Source: CAYFQV01 sp964413635
GTDB taxonomy: Bacteria; Spirochaetota; Spirochaetia; DSM-27196; PWMO01
DNA: 26,741 bases
Assembly: GCA_964413635.1 (NCBI GenBank)
Contig: CAYPTH010000031.1
Location: 1 to 26,741, forward strand
Reading direction: 5' to 3'
Positions 1-9,600 of the stretch are shown here, one piece after another; position 1 is the stretch's first letter, and every line of letters starts with the position of its first letter. The position numbers and the translations under genes are program-made. Below the pieces are notes generated by a model that was not told the origin of the DNA, searched no databases, and saw only the letters and a list, made by a program, of their open reading frames with translations.

Positions 1-490
1 GCGCAATCTGCCCGGCCGCGTGGCCGGGCACATGGATGACCCGCGCATCCGCCGCCTCGACCAGGACCTCGCCGTCGTGCAACTCGCGATCCACCGCAAT
101 CGGCGCCGACGTGGGGGGTATGCCGCGCATGCTCGCCGCCATGAGACGTGCCCACAAGCGCGGCGCCGGGGCAAAGGGCCGTGCAACCACGCCCTCTCGA
201 AGGGCGGCCGCGTCCGACGGGTGGGCAAGCGTCTGGACCGCAATGCGATTCCCAAGCTCCACCGCGGAGCCCGTGTGGTCGTAGTGCAGATGGGTCAGTA
301 CTACACGCTCAATGTCTTCCTGATTCCGTCCAATCTCGGTCACGGCGGAGAGAATGGCGTCCGCCTTTCCGGCCATCCCGGTATCAACGACGGTGACGCC
401 GTTCCCACCTTCCGGCGACGCAATGAGAAAGGCGTTCACAAAGCCGAAGCCAATCTGATAGACCGATGTCGAGATCCGCCGAACGCTCAT
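1..490 (-). CDS. Metallo-beta-lactamase-fold hydrolase (C-terminus cut by window edge)
   Basis: The 163 visible residues, starting at the ATG at 490, read through to the window edge without a stop. They show the metal-binding signature of the metallo-beta-lactamase superfamily: T-H-L-H-Y-D-H-T-G with H67, H69, D71 and H72, then the second metal site P-G-H-A-A-G-Q around H157. An early V-V-D-T-G motif (residues 34-38) is also typical. Family members hydrolyse thioesters, lactones, beta-lactams or similar bonds; the substrate cannot be told from this fragment. There is no signal peptide, so it is probably cytoplasmic. The start codon overlaps the stop codon of the M18 aminopeptidase gene in ATGA, and a GGAGG lies 4 nt upstream, which indicates translational coupling in the same operon. 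The fold is certain; the specific function is unknown. Confidence 0.85.
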   Translation of the reverse strand, partial: MSVRRISTSVYQIGFGFVNAFLIASPEGGNGVTVVDTGMAGKADAILSAVTEIGRNQEDIERVVLTHLHYDHTGSAVELGNRIAVQTLAHPSDAAALREGVVARPFAPAPRLWARLMAASMRGIPPTSAPIAVDRELHDGEVLVEAADARVIHVPGHAAGQIA

Positions 491-1824
491 GACACCTCCA
501 GTTGCAGCGGTCCCAGCCGGTAGAGCGCCTCGATTGCTCTGGTCATGAGATCGATGTCGGCAACAGCCGCCGTCTCGCGAACGCTGTGCATGGCCAGAAT
601 GGGAATCCCAACATCGACGCTGCGGAGATCCGAGCGCGTTTGGATCAAGGGACCAATTGTCGACCCGCTTCGCCCGTCCGAGCGGTTTGCGAAGCGCTGG
701 CAGGGAACCCCGAAAGCTTCACAGGCCTTGCGAAAATGTGCCGCCGTATCGGCCAGACTCGTATAGCTCAACCCGGCGTGCACCTTGATCACCGGGCCGC
801 CACCCAAGCGCGGCAGATACGCCGGGTCGTACTTGTCCCGAAAGTTTGGATGCCCGCCATGGCCGGCGTCGTTCGACAGGAGGAAGGACTTTGCACGAAT
901 ACGATAGCCGTCTTCCGACGTGCCTCCGCTCGCCCAGACAATGCGGTCCAGCACGCGGTCCAGGAATCCCGACTGTGCACCGGCGTGTGAGCGGCTGCCA
1001 ATCTCCTCGTTGTCGAAAAACACCGCAACCTGCAGCCACGCCGTCGCCTCGCTAGCACAGATTGCATCCAAGATGGTGCTACAGCCGAGAAGGTTGTCAA
1101 TGTGCCGCGCCGCGAACCAGTCGCCGGCGCCGGCTCCGCCACGCCCAATGCGAACGGCCGGCGCCGAGTCCGTCAGGAAGAGGTCCAGGTCCGCGATCTC
1201 ATGTGCAGGAACTCCGAGCTCCTCCGCCACCGCCGCTCGGATCACTCCGGGCGCCTTTTCGTCCATCCCTTCATCAGCGCTCCCGAGGATGCAGCGAAGG
1301 TGGTCCTGCCGGCTGTACTCAAAGCTCTCGTTCACCTTTCGGTTCAAGTGAATGGCCGCATTCGGAATGACACCGGTAAGCGAGGAGAGGCGGACCAAGC
1401 GCATGGCGACTTTGTCGCCACGGCGCAGGGCTGCAACCCCGGCAATCTCCAGGTCTCGGTCGAACCAGGTTGAAACAATTGCCCCGCCGTAGACTTCCGT
1501 TCCGACCGTTACGACTCCGTCCACCACGCGCTCCGACTCGAGCTTCAACTTGAGGGCGGGACTGTCCGTGTGTGCGCCGGCAATGACCGCGCCGACCTCC
1601 GCCGGAGCCTCCGTGCCCATCCGGAACGCAATCACCGCTCCGAGGGAGCGCCGCACGAAATAGGCGGCACCGGAATCCAGCTTCCATCGATCTGATTCTT
1701 TGAGCTCGATGAAGCCGGCCCGCTCGAGGCGCCGGGCAATCTCACTTCCGGCGTGGAAGGCGGTCGGCGCAGCATCAAGGAACTCCTTCGTGGGCGCGAA
1801 GCGGTCTTGAGATATCCCCGACAT
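487..1824 (-). CDS. apeB: M18 family aminopeptidase
   Basis: Cytosolic dinuclear-zinc aminopeptidase of the M18 (aspartyl aminopeptidase) family, which removes N-terminal residues, classically acidic ones, from peptides. Expected metal and catalytic residues are visible (numbered from the ATG at 1824): H85 in G-A-H-T-D-S-P, D243 in H-I-D-N-L-L-G, E273/E274 in D-N-E-E-I-G-S, D319 in S-N-D-A-G-H-G, and H413 in A-M-H-S-V-R-E. The 445 residues are normal for the family. A GTG at 1833 would add three residues, but AAGGAG sits 8 nt before the ATG and only 3 nt before the GTG, so I chose the ATG. The gene begins 13 bp after the antiporter gene and its stop overlaps the hydrolase start by 4 bp, so it is mid-operon. 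The family call is firm; the preference for acidic residues is inferred. Confidence 0.93.
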   Translation of the reverse strand: MSGISQDRFAPTKEFLDAAPTAFHAGSEIARRLERAGFIELKESDRWKLDSGAAYFVRRSLGAVIAFRMGTEAPAEVGAVIAGAHTDSPALKLKLESERVVDGVVTVGTEVYGGAIVSTWFDRDLEIAGVAALRRGDKVAMRLVRLSSLTGVIPNAAIHLNRKVNESFEYSRQDHLRCILGSADEGMDEKAPGVIRAAVAEELGVPAHEIADLDLFLTDSAPAVRIGRGGAGAGDWFAARHIDNLLGCSTILDAICASEATAWLQVAVFFDNEEIGSRSHAGAQSGFLDRVLDRIVWASGGTSEDGYRIRAKSFLLSNDAGHGGHPNFRDKYDPAYLPRLGGGPVIKVHAGLSYTSLADTAAHFRKACEAFGVPCQRFANRSDGRSGSTIGPLIQTRSDLRSVDVGIPILAMHSVRETAAVADIDLMTRAIEALYRLGPLQLEVS

Positions 1825-1837
1825 TGCATGCACTCCT

Positions 1838-2845
1838 TCAGACAGTTCTGGTCTGGATCAGGTAGACGAAGTAGACGCCGTACGATGCGAAGAGCACCAT
1901 ACCACCCCAACGGGGCAGGCGCTTGAATATTGCCAGCAGGGCAAAGAGCGCCACGCTCACCCCGACCATGTAGGCGTAATCGGTAACGAAGTTCGTTTCC
2001 CCAATGTGTATTGTCCGAATAATGGCGGTTGCGCCGAGGACCATGAGCGAGTTAAAGATGTTGCTCCCAATGATGTTCCCCAGTGAGATGTCCATCTCTC
2101 CCCGGACAACCGCGACCATGGAGGTAATGAGCTCCGGCAAGCTGGTGCCGAGGGCGACGATGGTAATGCCGACAAAGCGCTCGGATGCTCCGAAGATGTT
2201 CTCCGCAATCCACGACGCGCCGTCGACGAGAAGCTGACCGCCCGCGGCCAAGCCGGCGACACCGCCTATCACCTTCAGCAGGAGGACAATGAGGCGCCCC
2301 TGCGGCTCTTGCGGGACCTCTTCGAGATTCACCTCCTCGAGTTCCTCAACACTGCGGTTCCGTGCGTAGCGGTAGAGCGAGTACAGGTACACAATCAGCA
2401 AGCCAATCATGACCAGCCCTTCCCAACGGAAGATCGCACCCCCGGAAATGAATTCCTCCGAGGAACGGTAGTTCATGGCCATGAGGGCGAGGACCGCGTA
2501 GGTCGACAGCATGATAGGCGTATCAACGAATGCGGTCTTCCGGGACGCAGTCATGGGACGTACGATCGAGGTCAGCCCGAGGATGAGCGCAATGTTGATT
2601 ATGTTACTGCCAATAACGTTGCCGACGGAGACCGACATAAGCCCCTTCCATGCAGAAATGAGGCTTACGAAGAGCTCAGGGGCCGATGTACCGAAGGCGA
2701 CGACCGTGAGTCCAACAACAATAACCGGCACGTTGAACTTACGCGCCAGAGCCGCCGCCCCGGAAACGAGGAAGTGCCCTCCCAGATAGAGGAGGACGAG
2801 TCCCAGGAGTACAAAGACGCTGTTGAGCAGAAGCGTTGGCGTCAT
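1838..2845 (-). CDS. yrbG: Calcium/sodium antiporter (CaCA family, YrbG-like)
   Basis: Inner-membrane cation exchanger of the Ca2+:cation antiporter family. The 335 residues are almost wholly hydrophobic and consist of two inverted homologous halves. Each half carries an alpha-repeat with the ion-binding signature. The first has G-T-S-A-P-E-L (E57) and G-N-V-I-G-S-N (N76, N81). The second has G-T-S-L-P-E-L (E237) and G-N-I-I-G-S-N (N256, N261). The halves are joined by an acidic cytoplasmic loop at about 163-181. This is the bacterial YrbG/K+-dependent exchanger layout with about ten membrane segments. It probably exports Ca2+ using Na+ or H+, but the ion cannot be settled from sequence. It lies 32 bp downstream of the glycerophosphodiesterase gene and 13 bp upstream of the aminopeptidase gene, so co-transcription is likely. 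Confidence 0.93.
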   Translation of the reverse strand: MTPTLLLNSVFVLLGLVLLYLGGHFLVSGAAALARKFNVPVIVVGLTVVAFGTSAPELFVSLISAWKGLMSVSVGNVIGSNIINIALILGLTSIVRPMTASRKTAFVDTPIMLSTYAVLALMAMNYRSSEEFISGGAIFRWEGLVMIGLLIVYLYSLYRYARNRSVEELEEVNLEEVPQEPQGRLIVLLLKVIGGVAGLAAGGQLLVDGASWIAENIFGASERFVGITIVALGTSLPELITSMVAVVRGEMDISLGNIIGSNIFNSLMVLGATAIIRTIHIGETNFVTDYAYMVGVSVALFALLAIFKRLPRWGGMVLFASYGVYFVYLIQTRTV

Positions 2846-2877
2846 GATGGCCGAATCCTACCGAAAAGCGACCACCG

Positions 2878-3696
2878 TCACAACTCGCGAATGAGCTCTC
2901 TCGCGACATCAGGCCGATCGGTGATGATGATATCCACCCCCAGATCGATCATGTCACGCATCTGCGCTGCGCTATTAATGGTCCACGCGCCCACACGCGC
3001 GCCCGCTCGGTGCGCCCGCTCAACACTCTCCCGAGTAATGACGGGGAGTCCTTTGTACACGGGAGGAACCATGAGGTACTTCGGCCCACGGGATCCACCG
3101 CGGGCACCGCCACTGGGAGCTTCTGCCACCGCGCGCTCACGACGTCCCGCCCCGAAGGCGCGGGACGCCAAGACCAGGCGCAGGGTCTCTCTCTGGGAGA
3201 AGGCCGTAGCGGCTTCGGGCACCCGCTTGCGGTATCTGCCCACGACTGCGCCACTGAAGGAGCCGACCACGGTCTGCTCCACGCGGTCGAGCTCTCGCAA
3301 TGTCGCCACGACTGCATCCACCGCGCGGCCCGAGTGCTCCTTGATATCAATGGAAATGGTCACATCCGGAAAAGCTTCGAGGACCGCCGGCAAACTCGGG
3401 ATGGTGTATCCCCGATGCCGAAAGGGGAAGACCTTGCCGTCATGCGTCCAGCCATGGCCTGCATCCAGGGCGGAGATCTCCTGCCAGGCGAGGTCACGAA
3501 TCTTCCCGGTACCGTTCGTCGTGCGGTCAACCGTGGGGTCGTGGGAGACGACAATAACACCGTCCTTGCTCAGGTGAAGGTCCAACTCCAACCCGTCGAC
3601 TCCCAAGTCAAGCGCATTGCGAAACGCACCAATGGTGTTCTCCGGTCGCAGCCCGGCGCCGCCGCGGTGAGCGTAGATGGCCGGCCGATCCGACAT
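2878..3696 (-). CDS. Glycerophosphodiester phosphodiesterase
   Basis: Hydrolyses glycerophosphodiesters, the deacylation products of phospholipids, to glycerol-3-phosphate and the alcohol. The GDPD TIM-barrel signature is complete: H10-R11-G12, P-E-N-T (E19), E37-x-D39, and S-H-D with H52; these give the catalytic histidines and metal ligands. The C-terminal strand ends with I-I-T-D-R-P, also typical. The 272 residues and the lack of a signal peptide fit the cytosolic UgpQ type rather than periplasmic GlpQ. AAGGAGG lies 7 nt before the ATG. It is the first gene of the leftward operon and is divergent from the sugar dehydrogenase gene across 159 bp. No ugp or glp transporter genes are visible nearby. 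Confidence 0.93.
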   Translation of the reverse strand: MSDRPAIYAHRGGAGLRPENTIGAFRNALDLGVDGLELDLHLSKDGVIVVSHDPTVDRTTNGTGKIRDLAWQEISALDAGHGWTHDGKVFPFRHRGYTIPSLPAVLEAFPDVTISIDIKEHSGRAVDAVVATLRELDRVEQTVVGSFSGAVVGRYRKRVPEAATAFSQRETLRLVLASRAFGAGRRERAVAEAPSGGARGGSRGPKYLMVPPVYKGLPVITRESVERAHRAGARVGAWTINSAAQMRDMIDLGVDIIITDRPDVARELIREL

Positions 3697-3855
3697 ATCG
3701 CATCCTCCTTAGGTGTGCAGGGTAGACGCAAATTGCACGAACGCCAATGCGGGAGCCCTCCACGCAGCGCGCTTTCACCCGTATATTCTCTCCCGGTGTT
3801 TCGTCGCGGGAAGACAAGACGCGCCGCGAAACCCTGCGTGCCGAAGGAGGCCTTT
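3697..3855. promoter_or_regulatory. Divergent intergenic region, GDPD operon / sugar dehydrogenase operon
   Basis: These 159 bp separate two divergent gene runs and should hold both promoters. The clear elements are the two ribosome binding sites at its ends: AAGGAGG for the leftward gene near 3704-3710, and GAAGGAGG at 3843-3850 for the rightward gene. A TATATT at 3782-3787 could be a -10 element for the rightward gene, but no acceptable -35 stands at the right distance. I see no strong palindrome here. Confidence 0.4.
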
Positions 3856-4995
3856 GTGCAAGGAACACGCCATGCGTGCTTGGTTTTTATTTTGCTCCTC
3901 GTTCTCACCACCGGCATGAGCGCCAACCCGGCGCAGGTGAGCGACCGTTCGGGCGCGTACCCCGGCGAGATACGGGCAGTCCGAGTTGCCGAGGGGCTCT
4001 CCCGGCCCTGGGCCCTGGCCGTTCTCCCGAACGGAGACTTCCTGGTAACCGAGCGGCCCGGCCGCTTGCTCCGCCTGTCTCCCGGAGGCGAGAAGACTGC
4101 CATTTCGGGCCTGCCGTCAATTGCCGCCTCCGGTCAGGGTGGTCTCCTTGATGTGGTGCTTGCACCGGACTATCAACAGAGTCGCCGCATCTTCTTTTCC
4201 TACGTTACACAACGTTCCAATGGGCTCGGCACGGCGGTGGCGCGCGCCCGCCTCGAAGACTCCCGCCTCGAGTCGGTAGAGGAGATCTTCGTCATGGAGG
4301 GGGCCGCGTACTCGACGCGGCACTTCGGCTCCCGCATTGTGTTTTTGCAGGACGGTACGCTGCTGTTCACCATTGGCGACCGGGGGGCGCGGGACAATGC
4401 CCAGGATCTCGGGCACCATGCCGGATCGACCCTGCGGATCTCACAGGACGGCTCCGTCCCCAGAGACAACCCCTTTGTCGACCGGCCAAGCGCGCTTCCT
4501 GAGATCTACTCCTACGGCCACCGCAACGCCCAGGGAATGGCAATTCACCCCGAGACCGGTGAGGTGTGGCTCCACGAGCACGGCCCGCAGGGGGGTGACG
4601 AAGTCAACATCGTCGAGGCCCGGAACAACTACGGGTGGCCGGTCATCACCTACGGTGAAGAGTACGGAAGCGGCCGGCGCATTGGCGAGGGCACATCCAA
4701 GCCGGGAATGGAGCAACCGATCGTCTATTGGGACCCGTCTATTGCCCCATCAGGAATGGCCTTCTATCAGGGCGAAGCCGTCCCCGGATGGCAGGGGGAC
4801 CTCTTTGTTGGAGCTCTCGCCGGGCGCCACCTGCGGCGCCTCGACATGGAGGGCCGTCGCGTTGTCGATCAGGAAGTGCTGTTCCCAAACAGCCTCGGAC
4901 GCATCCGAGACGTTCGCATGGCTCCGGATGGACACCTCTACCTCCTCACGGACGCCCCCAACGGCGCCCTATACCGAATTGAGTCCGCGGAGTAA
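3856..4995 (+). CDS. Exported PQQ-dependent aldose sugar dehydrogenase (YliI/Asd type)
   Basis: Six-bladed beta-propeller dehydrogenase related to soluble quinoprotein glucose dehydrogenase. It oxidises aldose sugars to lactones in the periplasm with PQQ as cofactor. The open frame extends far upstream, but the start is the GTG at 3856: GAAGGAGG precedes it by 5 nt and a signal peptide follows (hydrophobic 8-19, likely cleavage near S-A-N at 22-24). The mature part has R-P-W-A-L, the R-H-F-G-S segment with H156 (the likely catalytic base), G-H-R-N at 221-224, and H-E-H-G-P-Q-G-G-D-E followed by N-N-Y-G-W-P, all hallmarks of the aldose dehydrogenase branch. The 379-residue length is normal. 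PQQ synthesis genes are not in view, so the protein may depend on imported PQQ. It heads a run of four genes with very short gaps. Confidence 0.9.
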   Translation: MQGTRHACLVFILLLVLTTGMSANPAQVSDRSGAYPGEIRAVRVAEGLSRPWALAVLPNGDFLVTERPGRLLRLSPGGEKTAISGLPSIAASGQGGLLDVVLAPDYQQSRRIFFSYVTQRSNGLGTAVARARLEDSRLESVEEIFVMEGAAYSTRHFGSRIVFLQDGTLLFTIGDRGARDNAQDLGHHAGSTLRISQDGSVPRDNPFVDRPSALPEIYSYGHRNAQGMAIHPETGEVWLHEHGPQGGDEVNIVEARNNYGWPVITYGEEYGSGRRIGEGTSKPGMEQPIVYWDPSIAPSGMAFYQGEAVPGWQGDLFVGALAGRHLRRLDMEGRRVVDQEVLFPNSLGRIRDVRMAPDGHLYLLTDAPNGALYRIESAE

Positions 4996-5004
4996 GCTAT
5001 CACC

Positions 5005-6681
5005 ATGTCGGATGACACAGCTCATTGGAACACGACGGATCTTCGTCGTGCCGCGAAGCTCTTCGACCTTGCGTTTACCGCGGCGGAAGCGGAGCTGGCA
5101 AGCCAATTCCTCGCCGACGCCTCTCGAGCCATGGCGACCCGGCGAAACACCTTCCAGCCTCCCCTCGACCTCTATCCCGCAACCGGCTACCAACCCTTCC
5201 CGGTACCGAGCGGCGCAGAGGCAGAGGCGGGGGACATCAATGTCCTGACCGAATGGCCGCAAGCTACGCGCTCACCTCATGCATCGGCGGAAAGCTCGGA
5301 TACCGTTCCCGCCGACGACGTGGATCTCCTCTTCCTTCCCTTGGTGGATCAACTTCGCCTGCTACGAAGTGCTGCGCTTTCTCCGACGCGACTCATCGAG
5401 GCAGCACGAAGACGCCTCGAGAGCGTAAACCCCGCCATCAACGCCGTCGTGACCATGATCGATCCCGGCGCAGATGAACTGGATCCGGCACCCAGCCACC
5501 CCGCGTCACCGAGCAACGGCAGAGCGAGTCTGTGGGGCATCCCCTTCGGGGCGAAGGATCTCTTCGATACCGCGGGCGTAGAGACCAGCTTCGGGGCGGA
5601 GCCGTTTCGCGGCCGGATCCCGGAGCGCGACGCCGGCGTCGTGGCGAGGTGTCGAGATGCCGGCGCCGTGCTCCTTGCCAAGCTCAGCATGGGCGAGCTC
5701 GCCATGGGAGACGAGTGGTTCGGCGGGCGAACGAACAATCCGTGGAACACGGACCACGGCGCGGGCGGATCAAGCGCCGGCTCGGCGGCCGCCGTCGCTA
5801 CGGGAGCGCTCTCCTTTGCATTGGGAACGGAGACATCGGGCTCCATCATTACGCCGGCCATGCGCTGTGGCGTCGTTGGTTTGCGCCCGACCTTCGGCAG
5901 GATTGCTCGCACCGGCACCATGCCGCTTTCCTGGAGCTTTGACAAGATTGGGCCCCTTACGCGCCATCCGCGAGACGCCGGAGTGGTGCTTTCCGCGGTC
6001 ACCGGCCGCGACGACGGAGATCCCGACAGCGTGGAGAACACCTTTCCCTCGGTGGCAGATGAGGAGATTCTAAGGACTGCCTCACCCCATTTCACGATAG
6101 GCTATATGCCACGGTGGTTCGATAGACGGGAGGCGACCACGGATAGCGCGGAAGGGGCCAGCGCCGTAAAGAGTGCCGTTGTTACGTACCTGGAGACCGA
6201 TGCTCGCTTCACCTTGCGCGCCATTGAGATACCGCCGATGCCCTACAAAAACCTGGCCTACCTGCTGTTGGCGGATGCTGCCGCAGTGTTCGAGGACCTC
6301 ACTCTCTCCGGTGGCGCGGATCAGCTGGCGCGCCAAGGGGCGGATTCATGGCCAAACACCTTCCGCGCAAGTCACCTCTTGAGCGCCGTGGAGTACGTTC
6401 AACTTCAGCGATTCCGTCGCCATTGCGTGTCGGTGGTCGACACCCTATTGTCTCATGTAGACATGCTCATTGCCCCCGCCTACGCAGATCAGGGAGATGT
6501 CTTGGTTCTAACGACCGCTACCGGGCATCCGTCCTTGACCTTCCCCATCGGCTTTACCGGTGATGGGCTGCCGGATTCGCTGACGCTCTGGGGAAGAGCG
6601 TATGGTGAAGCGACAATGATCCGTGCGGCGGAAGTAATCATGGAGCAGTTCAACCTGCATGGAGCGCGGCCGTTGACATGA
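5005..6681 (+). CDS. Amidase-signature family hydrolase
   Basis: Member of the amidase signature family, which hydrolyses C-N amide bonds by a Ser-cisSer-Lys triad. The triad is visible: K184 in F-G-A-K-D-L-F, cis-Ser S256 in G-G-S-S-A-G-S, and nucleophile S280 in T-S-G-S-I. The 24-residue spacing between the serines matches the family. The 558 residues include an N-terminal extension of about 170 residues before the core, unlike GatA, and no gatB or gatC is present, so a stand-alone amidase is more likely than an Asp/Glu-tRNA amidotransferase subunit. There is no signal peptide. The start is the ATG 9 bp after the sugar dehydrogenase stop, with only a weak upstream GGAG. The substrate is unknown. 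Confidence 0.88.
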   Translation: MSDDTAHWNTTDLRRAAKLFDLAFTAAEAELASQFLADASRAMATRRNTFQPPLDLYPATGYQPFPVPSGAEAEAGDINVLTEWPQATRSPHASAESSDTVPADDVDLLFLPLVDQLRLLRSAALSPTRLIEAARRRLESVNPAINAVVTMIDPGADELDPAPSHPASPSNGRASLWGIPFGAKDLFDTAGVETSFGAEPFRGRIPERDAGVVARCRDAGAVLLAKLSMGELAMGDEWFGGRTNNPWNTDHGAGGSSAGSAAAVATGALSFALGTETSGSIITPAMRCGVVGLRPTFGRIARTGTMPLSWSFDKIGPLTRHPRDAGVVLSAVTGRDDGDPDSVENTFPSVADEEILRTASPHFTIGYMPRWFDRREATTDSAEGASAVKSAVVTYLETDARFTLRAIEIPPMPYKNLAYLLLADAAAVFEDLTLSGGADQLARQGADSWPNTFRASHLLSAVEYVQLQRFRRHCVSVVDTLLSHVDMLIAPAYADQGDVLVLTTATGHPSLTFPIGFTGDGLPDSLTLWGRAYGEATMIRAAEVIMEQFNLHGARPLT

Positions 6682-6691
6682 CGAAGGTGAC

Positions 6692-9600
6692 ATGGTGAAA
6701 CGAACGCCACCCCCGACGAAAGCGCTCTTCTATCTTTGTTTCGTACTCCTGCCTATAGTCTTCCCGGTGCTCTCGACTGCACAAGACATGCAAAGCCAGG
6801 AAGCGCCGGACGCTGCTCCCGAAACTGGACCCAAGGTGCTTCTCCTCCACTCCTACAGTGAGGGAAACCCATGGACGCGCTCCATGGACCGGGCAATCAG
6901 ACGGGTCCTATCGGATGCAGACGCACCGCCGCTCATCTTTACCGAGCACATGGACTCGAAGCGCTACGACTTCTCCCGCTATGCAGAGTCCTTTCGTGGT
7001 CTCCTTCGGAGCAAGTACGACCTCGAAAGCTTCAATGTCGTAATTGTTACAGACGACAACGCCGCCAACTTCGCCGCCGAGAATCGTGAGGCGCTCTTCG
7101 GTCGAACGCCCGTGGTCTTTGCCGGCGCCAATACCTATGACGAGGACTTTCTCAGCCGCCTGCTACCGGCGACCGGCGTGGCGGAACAGCCCGACATTGC
7201 CGGGACGATCGCGATCGCAACCACGCTGCACCCCAAGGCCACAAGCCTCGTCTCCGTCAGCGACGTTACGACAAGCGGCAAGCTGAATCAGCGACGCTTT
7301 GATGCTGCGGTTGCGGACCTCGACGGTGACTACGAGGTGCAAAGACTTGCAGGGCTCACAGCCCCCGCCCTGCGCACCGCCCTCGGTGAGTTACCCGAGA
7401 ATGCCATTGTCTTTCACCTCTCCGTCTTCCGCACGGCGGACGGCCGTAGCTTCAGCGCCCGAGAAGGCGCCGCGTTTGTCGCTGACTCAACCGGGGCGCC
7501 GGTTTACAGCGCTTGGGACTTCAGTGTTACCGAGGGCGTTGTTGGGGGCTTAGTGGTCAACGGTGACGCCCAAGGCTCCTTCGCCGCCGACCTGGCGCTA
7601 CGCATCCTCTCCGGCGAGGCGGTGGCACGGCTTCCGGTAGTTGAGGAGAGCCCGAACCGTTACGTCTTCGACTACCACGCCATGCGACGTTTTGGAATCC
7701 GACGCGCTCAGCTACCGGACGGGAGTGTTCTTGTCAACGAGCCGGAGGCAATGTGGTATCGCTACGGTAGAGTTTTTGCGACCGGTGTGGGCATCATCGT
7801 CTTGCTGGCGGCGGGAGTCGTAACGCTGCTCATCAACATACTGCTACGACGGCAGGCGCAGCGGCGGCTGAAGCAGAGTGAGGACCGGTACCGACGCATT
7901 TTCTGGAACCTCCAGGACGTATATGTCGAGGTTGCGCCGGAGACCGGCAGAATCACCGAGGTAAGCCCATCCGTTGCCAGACTCGGCTTCGAGCGAGACG
8001 AGTTGTTGGACACAGCTGTCGAAGACCTCTTTCTAGACCCACACGACTGGCGGGCCGTCGTTTCAAAGGCACACAGCGCCGGCGGCGACTTGACGGTTGA
8101 TCACGAGTGCCGCGTCCACGCGGGCGCGCGAAGAGAATCGACGGGCGGTGAACCGGTTCCGGTTGCCGTCTCGGCTCGCTACTCCACCCGCAGAGACAGT
8201 CCCTGCCTGGTGGCAACCATTCGCGATATCTCCGAGCGGTGGCGCAAGGACAATGAGTTGCGCCGGCTCTATCGCGCCGTCGAGGTGGCCGGCCACGCCA
8301 TCTACATTACGGATACGGACGGGACCATCCAGTACGTCAACGCCGCCTTCGAGGAGATCACCGGCTACACACGAAACGAGGCGATCGGAGCAGGTCCGCG
8401 GCTGTTCAAGTCGCAGCGCATGCCCAGGGAGTACTACGAGCGACTCTGGAACACCATCCTCGCCGGGGAGACCTGGAGCGAGGAAATCATCAACGCGCGC
8501 AAAGATGGCACGATCTACGTTGCCCTCCAAACAATCACCCCCGTAGCCGACGACACCGGCAGCCTCCGCTGGTTCGTAGCCGTCCAGACCGACAAGACGG
8601 AACAGAAGGAGATGGAAGAAGCCCTCGCCAAGAGCGAGCGCGAGTACCGTCTCTTAGCTGAGCATGCGACCGACATGATCAGCCGCCACCGCCCCGACGG
8701 AACCTACATCTACGTGTCTCCTGCCTGTCGAAGCCTCCTCGGCTACGAGCCGGAGGAGCTCATCAATGCGGACGCATACAGCCTGTTCCACCCCGAAGAT
8801 TTGGAGGCGGTATCCCGTTCACACGTAACGATACAACAAGGCATAAACGTCGTTTTCGTCACGTACCGGATCCGGCGCAGGGATGGCTCCTACGTCTGGG
8901 TCGAAACGACGAGTAAGACTGTCCTCGACGAAACAAGCGGAGAGTTCTCGGAGATCGTCGCGATAACCCGGGACGCCTCCCGCCGCATTGCCATGGAGGA
9001 GGATTTGCGCCGTGCAAAACGGGAAGCCGAGGAAGCCAGCGCCGCCAAAAGCACCTTCTTAGCCAACGTGAGTCATGAGATTCGCACTCCCCTCAATGCG
9101 ATCATTGGACTCGGTGAGCTCATCGATAAACGAATCGAGGATCCAACCGCTCGGCGATATCTGGACACCGTACGCAATTCCTCGCAGACCCTCCTCCAGC
9201 TCATCAACGACATCCTCGACCTGTCGAAGGTGGAGGCGAGACAACTCGACATCCATCTCGATTACGTGACCGTCGCAATACTGGTCACCGAGGTCGGCCG
9301 CATGTTCGAGGTGCAACTCCAGGGCAAGAGTGTAGGTCTCGAGATCGATGTTGAGGACGTCCATGATCTCGAGGTCCGCACCGATCCGCATCGACTCCGG
9401 CAGATCTTGATCAACCTTGTGGGAAACGCCGTGAAGTTTACCAGGCGGGGCGAGATCCGGCTTCTCGCCGCCGCCGACACGACTTCGGACAGTCTCGCAA
9501 CGCTGACCGTGACCGTGGAGGACACCGGCATCGGAATTCCGACGTCAAAGCTGGAGGACATATTCGACGCCTTCGCTCAGGCGGACAGCAGTGCAAGTAG

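Noticed and set aside
20..523. Open frame on the plus strand over the left end
   Set aside because: It is a shadow: the minus strand here encodes an uninterrupted metallo-beta-lactamase-fold protein with the full metal motif.
2309..3577. 422-codon open frame on the plus strand
   Set aside because: It lies antisense to the antiporter and GDPD genes, and its translation is Arg/Ser/Thr-rich without any motif.
3010..3855. Upstream extension of the sugar dehydrogenase frame by 282 codons
   Set aside because: The extension overlaps the GDPD gene antisense, has no family similarity, and the GTG at 3856 has an ideal ribosome binding site and signal peptide.
5005..6681. Amidase as GatA of the Asp/Glu-tRNA amidotransferase
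   Set aside because: It has an extra N-terminal segment of about 170 residues, and there is no gatB or gatC beside it.
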